Below are positions 34,944 through 44,527 of a DNA stretch of 64,000 nt, one piece after another. Source of the DNA: Clostridiales bacterium (GTDB taxonomy: Bacteria; Bacillota; Clostridia; Saccharofermentanales; Saccharofermentanaceae). Position 1 is the first letter of the stretch, and the number at the start of each line of letters is the position of its first letter. A program made the translations under genes and the position numbers. The stretch is from NCBI GenBank assembly GCA_017478485.1, contig JAFVDI010000003.1:186001-250000 (forward strand), written 5' to 3'. The notes under the pieces are model-generated. The model worked only from the letters and a program-made list of their open reading frames with translations. It made no database searches and was not told where the DNA came from.

Positions 34944-37900
34944 ACTGAACAGCGGCAAACGTGAATATAAAGGCCTTGACGGGATCACCGTTCACAAGGT
35001 CGATATCTACAAGAACAGGGGACTCATTGAACTCAAGCTGAACGGCGTTTCAAGCCTGCCGGCTGACAATGATGCTGCCGTATTTCTGGAAGACCTGGAA
35101 ACCGATTTCGGTTTCAGGATCAACTTTGTCTTTGATGAGTGCAGGGGCGGAAATATCTGTGATTACATAGACGGCCTCGAGAAGATCATCATGTATATGG
35201 TTAAGCGTGACGGAGGCGCCAGCCTTCAGGGCTTTACCGATTATGTCAGAGTTATCTGCAGTGACGGAGATCCTGAAGAAGGAATAAAGCCTGAAGCGGA
35301 TCTTAACGTTCCCGAATGGTGGGAGAGCATGCTCGGCCCCAACGGCAAATATGATCTCTCATCTGCTTTCGGCAATGCGGTCTACGCTTGCTGCAGGATC
35401 CCGTCTGATTCATACGACATAAAGGTTTTAGACACTACTTCAGACTATGAGGATTATTCTCCCGAGAATGACATCCTGAGAGCCATGGAGAACGGTACTT
35501 ATGAGGAGTATGACGGCAACTATGCAAAGTCATCTCCAAAGAAGAACGGTAAGAAAAAGACCGAGACGGAAGCCTTTGCCGAAGATAACGATGCCGCATC
35601 CAACAAGGACTCATGGGCTTATAAGGCCAAGCAGGTCCAGAAAGAAGCTAAGGTCGAAAGCAAGAGTAATTTCGATTATTCCAAGAATGCCCAGGCTGAT
35701 GAAATAGTATTCGGCAAGGTTAAGAAACAGGCGGTCTCCATGAAGATCAAAAATCTCACTCTCGGTGAGATGGATGTAAATATCGTTGGCCGCATCCAGA
35801 TAACTGATGACTTGAGGCTTACCAAGAGCGGAAAGTCAGTCATTACCAAGTTTGACTGCTTTGATGATACGGACGGCATCTCATGCATTGCTTTCCTCAA
35901 GCCTGAAGAAGCCGACGGCTTCCAGAAGAAGTTTGAAAAGGGCGGATATGTCGGACTTCAGGGCAACTGCGAGAAAGATACTTTCTCCGGAGAGATCCAG
36001 TTCAAAGTAAACGGTGCATTCCCTGCGGAAAAACCTGCAGGAAGGAAAGACAATGCCAAACGCAAGCGTGTTGAACTTCATGTCCACACCAAGATGAGCG
36101 AGAGTGATGCTACGACTGACCCGGCTGATCTTATCAAACTTGCCGCAAGTTTTGGCCATTCGGCATGTGCCGTTACGGATCACGGAGTTGTTCAGGCATT
36201 TCCGCATGTTTTTGAAGCGGCCAAAGGCATCAACAAGAAACGCAAAGACACAGGTGAGGCTCCCATTAAGTGTATCCTCGGATGTGAGGGTTATCTTGTC
36301 GATGACGGTCCCACGGTCTTCTATAATCTGCCTTATGACTATAAGAACGATAAGTACTTTAAGAAGGCAGATGTTGATGAAGATGCGGCGCTGGATTTCC
36401 TTGAACGACCCAAGGCCGTCGGATCTTTTGTTTCCATAACGATCAGGCGCAACGGAGATGATGCGCTCAGGGATACTTTTACGTCTGTATGCGCATCCAA
36501 GTACAGGCTCAAAGGATATAAGGCGGTAAGACCTGCTGAGGAAGGCGAGTCCGAACAGGACGCAATGGAGTTTGCTTCCCATGATATCGACAAGTCGCTC
36601 TGGGACGAATCCGAATTCCCGGAAAAGCTCAGTGACGAAGCCATTGCCGCCAAGGTCATGGAACCTCATACCCCTTTGGGAAAGACTTTCAATACCCATC
36701 TTGAGATCAACGGGGAATATGCTGACGGCGAGGATGAAGTCGTTCCGTCAGAGCTTGTTTATGAGCATGTCGCGGATTTCCAAGCCGATTTTAATGATGT
36801 GATCTATCCCGGTACCGGAGAACCGTGTGATTCCTATTTCGCAATGGGCGAGCTCCTTGAATTTATAGGAGACTCATACATCACAGGTCCTGATGTCTTT
36901 ACCACGCTCGCTTTCCTGCGGCGTGCAGGCTACGGTATCAACATCGAGGATCACGTTTACTACAGGCACAAGTTCCTTATGCCTGCGACAAGCGATGAAG
37001 ATATTTTGGAGACATACTTCAAGGGTGAATATAAGACTGTAGAAGAGCTTCTCGCATCTAAAGGCGCCGATTTTACTTATGCCGCAACCGGTGACTCTCA
37101 TGATGCGATGTTTGATGAGTGCTACAAGTCGGCATCCTGCCTTGTTGCATGTCTTAAAGATGCGGGTACTGCCGATGCGCTGTCCATAAACTATGCTTCA
37201 GGACACTTTACGCCGGGTAAGATTAAAGCGGCGGAAAAAGATAAGAACACCGGTCTGCAGGTAACGCCGACGTACCACATCATTTATCTTGCGCGTTCCA
37301 ATATGGGACTTTATAACCTCTACCGCATAGTATCCGAATCGCAGATACATTATTTTTCCAAGAGACCCAGGACTCCGAAGAGCCTTCTGAAGTACTTCAA
37401 GTCCGGCATTATCGTCGGAGGCGCCTGCGTGGACGGAGAGCTGTACCGTTATGTGTTAAAAGCATACGTTAACAGCAATAAGGATAAAGCACAGACCAGA
37501 AAACTCCTCAATGAGTCAGAGGAATTCAGGAAGATACTGAGCCTTTATGACTACGTTGAGATCCAGCCGCTGTGCAACAACATGTTCCTGACGAGACAGG
37601 CTCCTGCCAAGTACGGCAGTAATGTTCCGCTGGATGAGGATGATATAAGGATAATCGACGAACTTCTTGTAGAGACCGCCGATGATCACAATATGCCCAC
37701 CTGTGCCACGACAGACTCTCATTTCCTTAATAAGGAAGACGGCATGTACAGAAAATATATGTTGATGAGCATGGGCTTTGATGATGCCGAGATGCAGAGT
37801 GACCTGTATTTCAGAACAACAGACGAGATGCTCGAAGAGTTCTCTTACCTCGGCGAGGAGAAAGCCGAAGAAGTCGTAATCGACAATACAAACAAGATCG

Positions 37901-39861
37901 CCGACCTTATCGAGTTCGGTATCAAGCCGTTCCCGGACGGATCTTACCCGCCGCAGATCGCAAGAGCTGCGGCCGACGTCAGAGATATCGCATATACAAA
38001 GGCAAACAAACTGTACCGGCACAACGGAGTGCTCAACGAAGTCGTTAAGGCAAGGCTCGACCGTGAGCTTGAATCCATTATCGGTAACGGATACGCGATT
38101 ATGTACTATATCGCGTACAGACTCGTTAAAAAGTCCAATAACGACGGTTACGTTGTTGGCTCGAGAGGTTCTGTCGGTTCTTCATTTGCCGCTACCATGT
38201 GCGGTATCTCGGAAGTTAACCCGCTGCCTCCGCATTACAGGTGCCCCAAATGCAACTATGCCGAGTTTGACAACAGCGGTAAATACGGATCGGGTTATGA
38301 CCTCCCGCCGAAGAATTGTCCGGAATGCGGAGAGAAGCTTATCCCCGACGGACAGGATATCCCGTTCGAGACGTTCCTCGGATTCAAGGGTGACAAGCAG
38401 CCTGATATCGATCTTAACTTCTCAGGTGAATATCAGCCGAGAGCGCATGCATACGTAGGCGTACTCTTCGGAGGCACGCATACGTTCAAGGCAGGAACGA
38501 TCGGCGCTTACCAGGATAAGAACGCATACGGCGTCTGCCGTAAGATCTGCGAGGAAAAGGGAGAACCTTTTACCCAGGCCCATCTCGCCTTCATGGCAAG
38601 GGACATCATCGGTGTTAAGAGGACTACATCCCAGCATCCGGGCGGTATCGTCGTTATTGCCAAGGAAATGGATATATATGAATTCACGCCTATCCAGTTC
38701 CCGGCAAATAAGACCGACGGCGGAATAATCACAACGCATTTCGATTTCCGTGCGATGCACGATACGATCCTTAAGCTTGATATCTTAGGACATGCCGATC
38801 CTACGGTGCTTCGAATGCTCAGTGATATTACCGGCGTTACCATTACGGACATACCGATACCGGACGAGAAGGTAATGAGCCTTCTTCAGAGTACCGATGC
38901 ATTGGGATTCCCTGTGGAAGCAACTGACGCGGGATCTGCCACGCTGGGTCTTTCGGAGCTCGGTACGAACATGGCCCGCGGAATGATCAAGGAGACGAAG
39001 CCGACGAGATTCTACGATCTCGTTCAGCTAATGGGACTTTCACACGGTACTGACGTATGGACCGGCAATGCCCAGGAGCTTATCAGGGCAGGTACATGTG
39101 ATCTTAACTCTGTCATCGGATGCCGTGACTCGATCATGACGAGCCTTATCTACTGGGGACTTCCCAACAAGGATGCTTTCGACATCATGGAAGGTGTCCG
39201 TAAGGGTAAAGTTGCTGCAGGAAAGGTTGAGAAATGGCCCGAGTATGTTGAGGAGATGAAGTCATGTGGCGTTCCTGACTGGTACATAGAATCCTGCCAG
39301 AAGATCAAGTACATGTTCCCGAAGGCACATGCTGCCGCTTATGCGATCTCATCTTTGAGAGTAGCGTGGTTCAAGGTCTACTATCCTGAAGAATACTATT
39401 GCTCGTTCTTTACCCACAGAGGTGAAGGATTGTTCAACGCTGAAGATATGTGCAGCGGACCTGAGAAGGTTAAGGAAAGAAGAATCGAGCTTAACGAGGA
39501 GATGCATGCAAAGGGTGATCCGAATACCAAGCTCAAGTATTATTTCTATGAGCTGGTTGAGGAGATGTATGCCAGAGGCATAACCTTTGCTCCGATCACT
39601 CTTGAGGATTCGCTTGGCACCAAGTTTGCAAAAGCCGGTCCGAAACTGATAAGACCTCCTTTCTGTGCGATAACTGCCGTATCACCTGCGAATGGTGAAG
39701 CAATTGAACGTGCAAGGAAAGACGGACCGTTTAAGAACCGTGATGACTTTATGAAGAGGACGGGAGTAGGACAGTCTGTTACCGAGAAACTTCTTGCCTA
39801 CGGAGGCATATTAGATGATCTCCCCGAAAGCGCACAGATGAACCTGTTTGATCTTATGTGA
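34906..39861 (+). CDS. polC: DNA polymerase III alpha subunit, PolC type
   Basis: Replicative polymerase of low-GC Gram-positives; 1651 aa against about 1440 for Bacillus PolC. Order: N-terminal domain; charged linker (about 200-260); OB fold (266-375); PHP part 1 with HVHT at 392-395 and TDHGVVQ; an inserted domain (about 470-760) where Bacillus has its 3'-5' exonuclease; PHP part 2; zinc Cys pairs (CPKC, CPEC); palm with PDIDLNF at 1166-1172 and SHGTDVW. In the inserted domain three of five exonuclease acidic residues seem lost: Thr512 and Arg514 for the first Asp/Glu and Thr667 for the second Asp, while His732 and Asp737 remain. The start is TTG at 34906, with AGGAAG nine bases upstream, inside the end of ispG; no earlier in-frame ATG fits. 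Confidence 0.95.
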   Translation: MEKKETKLTELFELNSGKREYKGLDGITVHKVDIYKNRGLIELKLNGVSSLPADNDAAVFLEDLETDFGFRINFVFDECRGGNICDYIDGLEKIIMYMVKRDGGASLQGFTDYVRVICSDGDPEEGIKPEADLNVPEWWESMLGPNGKYDLSSAFGNAVYACCRIPSDSYDIKVLDTTSDYEDYSPENDILRAMENGTYEEYDGNYAKSSPKKNGKKKTETEAFAEDNDAASNKDSWAYKAKQVQKEAKVESKSNFDYSKNAQADEIVFGKVKKQAVSMKIKNLTLGEMDVNIVGRIQITDDLRLTKSGKSVITKFDCFDDTDGISCIAFLKPEEADGFQKKFEKGGYVGLQGNCEKDTFSGEIQFKVNGAFPAEKPAGRKDNAKRKRVELHVHTKMSESDATTDPADLIKLAASFGHSACAVTDHGVVQAFPHVFEAAKGINKKRKDTGEAPIKCILGCEGYLVDDGPTVFYNLPYDYKNDKYFKKADVDEDAALDFLERPKAVGSFVSITIRRNGDDALRDTFTSVCASKYRLKGYKAVRPAEEGESEQDAMEFASHDIDKSLWDESEFPEKLSDEAIAAKVMEPHTPLGKTFNTHLEINGEYADGEDEVVPSELVYEHVADFQADFNDVIYPGTGEPCDSYFAMGELLEFIGDSYITGPDVFTTLAFLRRAGYGINIEDHVYYRHKFLMPATSDEDILETYFKGEYKTVEELLASKGADFTYAATGDSHDAMFDECYKSASCLVACLKDAGTADALSINYASGHFTPGKIKAAEKDKNTGLQVTPTYHIIYLARSNMGLYNLYRIVSESQIHYFSKRPRTPKSLLKYFKSGIIVGGACVDGELYRYVLKAYVNSNKDKAQTRKLLNESEEFRKILSLYDYVEIQPLCNNMFLTRQAPAKYGSNVPLDEDDIRIIDELLVETADDHNMPTCATTDSHFLNKEDGMYRKYMLMSMGFDDAEMQSDLYFRTTDEMLEEFSYLGEEKAEEVVIDNTNKIADLIEFGIKPFPDGSYPPQIARAAADVRDIAYTKANKLYRHNGVLNEVVKARLDRELESIIGNGYAIMYYIAYRLVKKSNNDGYVVGSRGSVGSSFAATMCGISEVNPLPPHYRCPKCNYAEFDNSGKYGSGYDLPPKNCPECGEKLIPDGQDIPFETFLGFKGDKQPDIDLNFSGEYQPRAHAYVGVLFGGTHTFKAGTIGAYQDKNAYGVCRKICEEKGEPFTQAHLAFMARDIIGVKRTTSQHPGGIVVIAKEMDIYEFTPIQFPANKTDGGIITTHFDFRAMHDTILKLDILGHADPTVLRMLSDITGVTITDIPIPDEKVMSLLQSTDALGFPVEATDAGSATLGLSELGTNMARGMIKETKPTRFYDLVQLMGLSHGTDVWTGNAQELIRAGTCDLNSVIGCRDSIMTSLIYWGLPNKDAFDIMEGVRKGKVAAGKVEKWPEYVEEMKSCGVPDWYIESCQKIKYMFPKAHAAAYAISSLRVAWFKVYYPEEYYCSFFTHRGEGLFNAEDMCSGPEKVKERRIELNEEMHAKGDPNTKLKYYFYELVEEMYARGITFAPITLEDSLGTKFAKAGPKLIRPPFCAITAVSPANGEAIERARKDGPFKNRDDFMKRTGVGQSVTEKLLAYGGILDDLPESAQMNLFDLM

Positions 39862-39871
39862 GGGCTGAGCC

Positions 39872-42133
39872 TTGTATTGCAGCGTTATCCTGAGAGGCAC
39901 CGTCAGAGAGACTGACCGTCAGTACACTTACAAGATTCCGGAAGACCTTGAGACCAAGGTCGTTCCGGGGTCTTTTTGCAATGTGCCTTTCGGGTTCGGA
40001 AACAAGACCAGGACTGCAGTCGTAATGTCCGTATCCGAAAATGCCGGTGAAGGAATAAAGGGAATAAAAGAGATAAAGAACCTTATCCTTGATTACCCGG
40101 TGCTCACGCCGGATCTGCTTGCTCTGGTAGAGACGGTTTCAGACAGGTTCAACTGCACCATGGGAGACGTCATAGAACTGATGGTTCCCACTTGTGTTGA
40201 GAATCACAAGGTACCGACCGAGGTCTTCGTTGAGATCGTTGATAAGGGAACTGCCGAAAGCGTTCTTTCATCAGGCACATTAAGATCAGCGGTTCACGCA
40301 AATATACTCGAATATCTTCTCAAAGGCGGAAAATGCAGCAGGAAAGAACTGCAGGCAGCCGTTTCCGCTTCTTCGGCGCAGGTAAAGGCTGTAGAAGAAA
40401 AGGGGCTTATCAGGTTTACGAAAGAGATAAGTGATCCTGCCGAAAGCACAGATCTTCTCGAAGACGTATCTGTGGACGGCAAGTTCTCTGAAACATACGA
40501 CCTGAATGATGAGCAGAAAGAAGCAGTAAAGAAGATAACAGGCGATAACGGGGAGGTCATACCCGGAACTCATCTTCTTTTTGGAATTACAGGCAGCGGC
40601 AAGACCGAGGTATATCTCAAGTGTGCACAGAACGTGATCGATAACGGCGGTACTGTACTTTATCTCGTTCCTGAGATCTCGCTTACGCCTCAGACCATAA
40701 GCTGGATAAAAGGACGCCTTGGAGGAGTGGTTGCCGTGCTTCACAGCAGGCTCACCGACAGGCAGAGGTTCTCGCAGTGGGAGATGATCAGGAACGGAAA
40801 GGCTAAGGTCGTTGTTGCTCCGAGAAGCGGCATATTCGCGCCTGCCGAAAACATCAGACTGATAATTATCGATGAGGAGCACGACGGCTCATATAAGTCT
40901 GAGTCACATCCGAGATATTCCGCAAAGGACATCGCAAGGATGAGGGCAAACAAGAACGGGGCGGCGCTTGTGCTTGGCTCGGCAACGCCTTCGATAGAAA
41001 GCTTCTATGCAGCAAATAAGAAAGTGTATGACCTTATCGAATTGAAATCACGCGCAAGGGTTGCTGCCAAGCTACCCGAGATCGTTCCCGTCGACATGAA
41101 GGAACAGGTCAAGCTCGGTGCGGGAGACATTCTGTCGATCCCGCTGAGGCAGGCGATGGCTGTTGCATTTTCGCAGAACAAACAGGTGCTCCTGTTCCTC
41201 AACAGAAGAGGCTATGCAAGAACGCTTGTATGCAGTGACTGCGGAAGACCCGTAAGCTGCGTGAACTGTTCGGTCGGAATGACGCTCCATAACAACAAAA
41301 GAACGGGTTCTCAGAACCTTATCTGCCATTACTGCGGATACATGATACCGACTTCGGAGGCCCGTTGTGATTTCTGCGGATGCACTCATTTCACAAAGGC
41401 CGGATTCGGTACACAGCAGCTTGAAGATCTGCTCGGTACGATCTTCCCTCATGAAAAGGTCCTGAGAATGGATCAGGATACGACAGTATCCCCGGGCGCG
41501 CACAGAGAGATAATCGAGAGGTTTTCACGAAAGGAAGCGTCAATCCTCATCGGAACGCAGATGATAGCCAAGGGCCTTGATTTCCCTGACTGTACCGTCG
41601 TCGGTATATTAGGCGCGGACCTTATGATCGCGGCATCTTCATACAGGGCATCAGAGCGCGCGTTCCAGCTTATAACTCAGGCTGCGGGAAGAGCGGGAAG
41701 AGGAGACGATCCGGGAAAGGTCTTCATACAGAGTTATAATTCTGAGAATCCTCTGTTCAGATATGCATGCACACAGGATTACAGGGCATTCTATGAGACG
41801 GAGATCGCATACAGGGAAAAGATCCTCCTGCCGCCGTTCAAGGCTATCGGCGAGATAGTGCTTTCTCTCGAGGACGAATCCGCACTCCAGGAAAGAGGCA
41901 GGGATCTTTATCACTATCTGTCTGACTTCCTTTCGTATCAGGATAAGTCTTATGCCTTTGAGCTCTACGGACCTGTTCCGTCCGTCATTTACGAGCTCAG
42001 GGGAAAGTACAGGCTCAGCTTTATCATCAAAGCATCAAACAGGTCAGCAATAAATGCCGTTTTCAAGCATGTTATGACGGATTTTGACCATGTCAGGTAC
42101 CCTCTGTCATACGACAACGATCCTTCGGGCTGA
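39872..42133 (+). CDS. priA: Primosomal protein N' (replication restart helicase PriA)
   Basis: 3'-5' helicase that reloads the replisome at stalled forks. 753 aa with an N-terminal 3'BD-type domain (VILRGTVRETDRQYTYKIP), Walker A FGITGSGKTEVYL, the DEEH box (IIIDEEHDGSYKSE), eight cysteines in paired CxxC motifs binding two zinc ions (CSDCG, CVNC, CHYCG, CDFCG), and a C-terminal helicase domain (QMIAKGLDFPDCT, QAAGRAGRG). Starts with TTG 11 bases after polC; no ATG is available nearby. Confidence 0.94.
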   Translation: MYCSVILRGTVRETDRQYTYKIPEDLETKVVPGSFCNVPFGFGNKTRTAVVMSVSENAGEGIKGIKEIKNLILDYPVLTPDLLALVETVSDRFNCTMGDVIELMVPTCVENHKVPTEVFVEIVDKGTAESVLSSGTLRSAVHANILEYLLKGGKCSRKELQAAVSASSAQVKAVEEKGLIRFTKEISDPAESTDLLEDVSVDGKFSETYDLNDEQKEAVKKITGDNGEVIPGTHLLFGITGSGKTEVYLKCAQNVIDNGGTVLYLVPEISLTPQTISWIKGRLGGVVAVLHSRLTDRQRFSQWEMIRNGKAKVVVAPRSGIFAPAENIRLIIIDEEHDGSYKSESHPRYSAKDIARMRANKNGAALVLGSATPSIESFYAANKKVYDLIELKSRARVAAKLPEIVPVDMKEQVKLGAGDILSIPLRQAMAVAFSQNKQVLLFLNRRGYARTLVCSDCGRPVSCVNCSVGMTLHNNKRTGSQNLICHYCGYMIPTSEARCDFCGCTHFTKAGFGTQQLEDLLGTIFPHEKVLRMDQDTTVSPGAHREIIERFSRKEASILIGTQMIAKGLDFPDCTVVGILGADLMIAASSYRASERAFQLITQAAGRAGRGDDPGKVFIQSYNSENPLFRYACTQDYRAFYETEIAYREKILLPPFKAIGEIVLSLEDESALQERGRDLYHYLSDFLSYQDKSYAFELYGPVPSVIYELRGKYRLSFIIKASNRSAINAVFKHVMTDFDHVRYPLSYDNDPSG

Positions 42134-42155
42134 TATTGGCCCTGAAAGCGCCTTG

Positions 42156-42176
42156 TTGTACGTGTCCCGAGTACAA
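42156..42176 (+). promoter_or_regulatory. Palindrome upstream of dapA
   Basis: TTGTAC (42156-42161) and GTACAA (42171-42176) form a perfect 6-bp inverted repeat around GTGTCCCGA, 22 bases before the dapA -35. Its position fits a regulator-binding site or a small hairpin; no regulator is recognised. Confidence 0.4.
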
Positions 42177-42197
42177 ATGTGCACCCTCTGGGCATAA

Positions 42198-42227
42198 TTG
42201 ACTATAAGTATTATCGGGTGATAAAAT
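42198..42227 (+). promoter_or_regulatory. Promoter for dapA-dapB
   Basis: TTGACT (42198-42203), 18-base spacer, TAAAAT (42222-42227), 46 bases before the dapA ATG. The leader is too short for a lysine riboswitch. Confidence 0.7.
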
Positions 42228-42273
42228 TCCGTAGTGAATTCTTTAAATATCTAAAGAAAAAGGAGGCATTCCC

Positions 42274-43179
42274 ATGTCTAATCCTGTTTTTACCGGCGCC
42301 GCTGTAGCTATCGTTACACCTTTTTTTGAGAATGGCGACGTAAATTTCAAGGAACTTGAGAGAATGATCGAGTTCGAGATCGCGAACGGTATCGATTCCA
42401 TCGTTATCTGCGGCTCGACCGGTGAGGCTGCAACAATGACCGACGCAGAGCATGAGGCTGCAATCAAGTGCGCCATCGATACAGTTGCAGGACGCGTTCC
42501 CGTAATCGCAGGAACCGGTTCAAATGATACAGCTTATTGCGTAGATCTCTCAAAGCGTGCGGAAAAGCTTGGCGCTGATGCGCTCCTCGTTGTTACTCCT
42601 TATTACAATAAGTGCACTCAGGAAGGTCTCTACAGAAACTACAAGGCAGTTGCCGAGGCAGTTTCCTGTCCGATCATCCTTTACAATGTTCCTTCAAGGA
42701 CAAACGTAAACATCTCACCTGAGCTTCTCCTGAGACTTTCTGACTGTGAGAACATCATCGGCGTAAAGGAATGCAACTTCGGTCAGGTTCCTGAGATCTT
42801 TAACCTCTGCGGTGACAGATATGCAATGTACTCTGGTGAGGACGGACTTGCAGTTCCCATGGTTTCTCTTGGCGCAAAGGGCGTTATCTCTGTTGTTGCA
42901 AACATCCTGCCCCGTGAGATGAGCCAGATGATCCACTCATACATCGACGGCGATATTCAGAAGGCAAGAGATATGCAGATCAGCATGATTCCTCTCGTAA
43001 AGGCTCTCTTCTGCGAAGTTAACCCGATCCCCGTCAAGGAAGCATTGAACATGCTCGGCTGGAATGCAGGTCCCTGCAGACTTCCTCTCTGCGAGATGAG
43101 CGCTGCCAACCACAAGAAGATGGAAGAAGTACTCGCTAAGTACGATACATCCGCAACTGCAAAATTCCTCGCAAAGTAA
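42274..43179 (+). CDS. dapA: 4-hydroxy-tetrahydrodipicolinate synthase
   Basis: Condenses pyruvate with aspartate semialdehyde, the first step toward diaminopimelate and lysine. 301 aa TIM barrel with CGSTGEAATM, the ILYNVPSRTNV segment holding the proton-relay Tyr, and IIGVKECN with the Schiff-base Lys (about residue 164). AAAGGAGG site. Followed by dapB at 15 bases. Confidence 0.96.
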   Translation: MSNPVFTGAAVAIVTPFFENGDVNFKELERMIEFEIANGIDSIVICGSTGEAATMTDAEHEAAIKCAIDTVAGRVPVIAGTGSNDTAYCVDLSKRAEKLGADALLVVTPYYNKCTQEGLYRNYKAVAEAVSCPIILYNVPSRTNVNISPELLLRLSDCENIIGVKECNFGQVPEIFNLCGDRYAMYSGEDGLAVPMVSLGAKGVISVVANILPREMSQMIHSYIDGDIQKARDMQISMIPLVKALFCEVNPIPVKEALNMLGWNAGPCRLPLCEMSAANHKKMEEVLAKYDTSATAKFLAK

Positions 43180-43194
43180 TTTAGGAGAGATCTT

Positions 43195-43962
43195 ATGGTT
43201 AATATATTCCTTAACGGATGCTGTGGCAGAATGGGCCACACCATTGCAAAGATGTGCCAGCACAACGACGAATACAAGGTCGTTGCAGGCTGCGATGTCA
43301 CCACATGTGATGATTTCAGTTTCCCGATTTACTCCAATCCTCAGGATTGTGCAGAGGACTTTGACGTCATCATTGACTTTTCAAACGCAAAAGCAGTTCC
43401 TACGATCCTTAACTATGCTCTTACCAGGAACAAGCCTTTCATCTGCTGCACAACAGCTCTTTCAGATGATACGGTTGCTGAGCTCCTTAAGGCATCTGAG
43501 ACCATTCCGGTATTTAAGTCAGCTAACATGAGCGTTGGCATCAACCTCATGCTTGAGCTTGTTAAGAAGTGCACAAAGACGCTTTATCCCGAGTATGACA
43601 TTGAGATCGTTGAGGCTCACCACAACAGAAAGCTCGATGCGCCTTCCGGAACCGCAATGATGATCGCTAATGCAATCTCCCAGGAGATCCCTGAAGAGGT
43701 TGATTATGTTTATGACAGACAGAGCAGGAACGAAGCCCGCAAGAAGACTGAGATCGGTATCTCATCCATCAGGGGCGGAAATATCGTTGGCGACCACAGC
43801 GCCATGTTCATCAATGACGAGGAGATCATCACTGTCAGCCACCGTGCAATGACAAGAGATGTCTTCGCCAAGGGCGCACTTACAGCCGCCGGCTTTATGT
43901 GTGGTAAGAAAGCCGGATACTACAATATGTCCGATGTTATCGCGGAAGCTATAAAAGAATGA
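43195..43962 (+). CDS. dapB: 4-hydroxy-tetrahydrodipicolinate reductase
   Basis: Second diaminopimelate enzyme, using NAD(P)H. 255 aa with an N-terminal GCCGRMGHTI nucleotide-binding motif and the catalytic EAHHNRKLDAPSGTA (about residues 142-156). Directly follows dapA, with TAGGAGAG before the ATG. Confidence 0.96.
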   Translation: MVNIFLNGCCGRMGHTIAKMCQHNDEYKVVAGCDVTTCDDFSFPIYSNPQDCAEDFDVIIDFSNAKAVPTILNYALTRNKPFICCTTALSDDTVAELLKASETIPVFKSANMSVGINLMLELVKKCTKTLYPEYDIEIVEAHHNRKLDAPSGTAMMIANAISQEIPEEVDYVYDRQSRNEARKKTEIGISSIRGGNIVGDHSAMFINDEEIITVSHRAMTRDVFAKGALTAAGFMCGKKAGYYNMSDVIAEAIKE

Positions 43963-43995
43963 CAAGTTTAACTTGTTATAGGAGGTTTTTTTGAA

Positions 43996-44436
43996 ATGTT
44001 AGATTTTATTCTCAGGGCCGGAGAGACTGCCGGAGCAACTGGAGCAGGTACCGGTACTCAGGAAGAAATGATGGGTACGATGATGGGCTCTTATGCGTCT
44101 ATCGCACTTTTAGTCCTCATGTTCATCGTATTTTATTTTATACTGATAAGACCACAGCGTAAGCGCGACAAGGAACTCAAGGAGCAGATGAGCAAGCTGT
44201 CAGTAGGCGACAGAGTTGTAACTATCGGCGGTCTTGTCGGTTTCGTTGCCAACATCAAGGACAATGAGATCACCATCTCGACTTCCGCGGCAAATACGCT
44301 TGTTACATTTACAAAGAGCGCTATCTCATCAGTAGTTAAGCGCGACAGGCTTAATCCTGACGGAACAGTCAAGAAAGAGTCGGCTCCCGAGAAGAAGGGC
44401 CTTTTCGGCAGCAAGAAAAAGAAGGAAGAGGAGTAA
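43996..44436 (+). CDS. yajC: Preprotein translocase subunit YajC
   Basis: Small single-span membrane protein associated with the SecDF-YajC complex. 146 aa with a longer than usual N-terminal segment rich in Gly/Ala/Thr, one helix (about residues 33-54), the IRPQRKRDKE motif just after it, and the conserved GDRVVTIGGLVGFVANI domain. Ends in a Lys/Glu-rich tail. secD/secF are not in the window. Confidence 0.93.
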   Translation: MLDFILRAGETAGATGAGTGTQEEMMGTMMGSYASIALLVLMFIVFYFILIRPQRKRDKELKEQMSKLSVGDRVVTIGGLVGFVANIKDNEITISTSAANTLVTFTKSAISSVVKRDRLNPDGTVKKESAPEKKGLFGSKKKKEEE

Positions 44437-44482
44437 CAGTGAAGCCATAAGGCACAGCTTGTTATCCGAATCAGGAATTATC

Positions 44483-44512
44483 CGGCCCGGCATATTCCGG
44501 GCCGTTTATGTT
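44483..44512 (+). terminator. Probable terminator after yajC
   Basis: CGGCCCGG (44483-44490) and CCGGGCCG (44497-44504) form an 8-bp stem with a six-base loop, followed by TTTATGTTT. The T-run is interrupted, so some read-through into dnaG is possible. Confidence 0.65.
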
Positions 44513-44527
44513 TAAGGAGAAAACGAA

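Noticed and set aside
42134..42273. Lysine riboswitch before dapA
   Set aside because: The transcribed leader would be about 40 bases, far shorter than the lysine aptamer, and no conserved core was seen.
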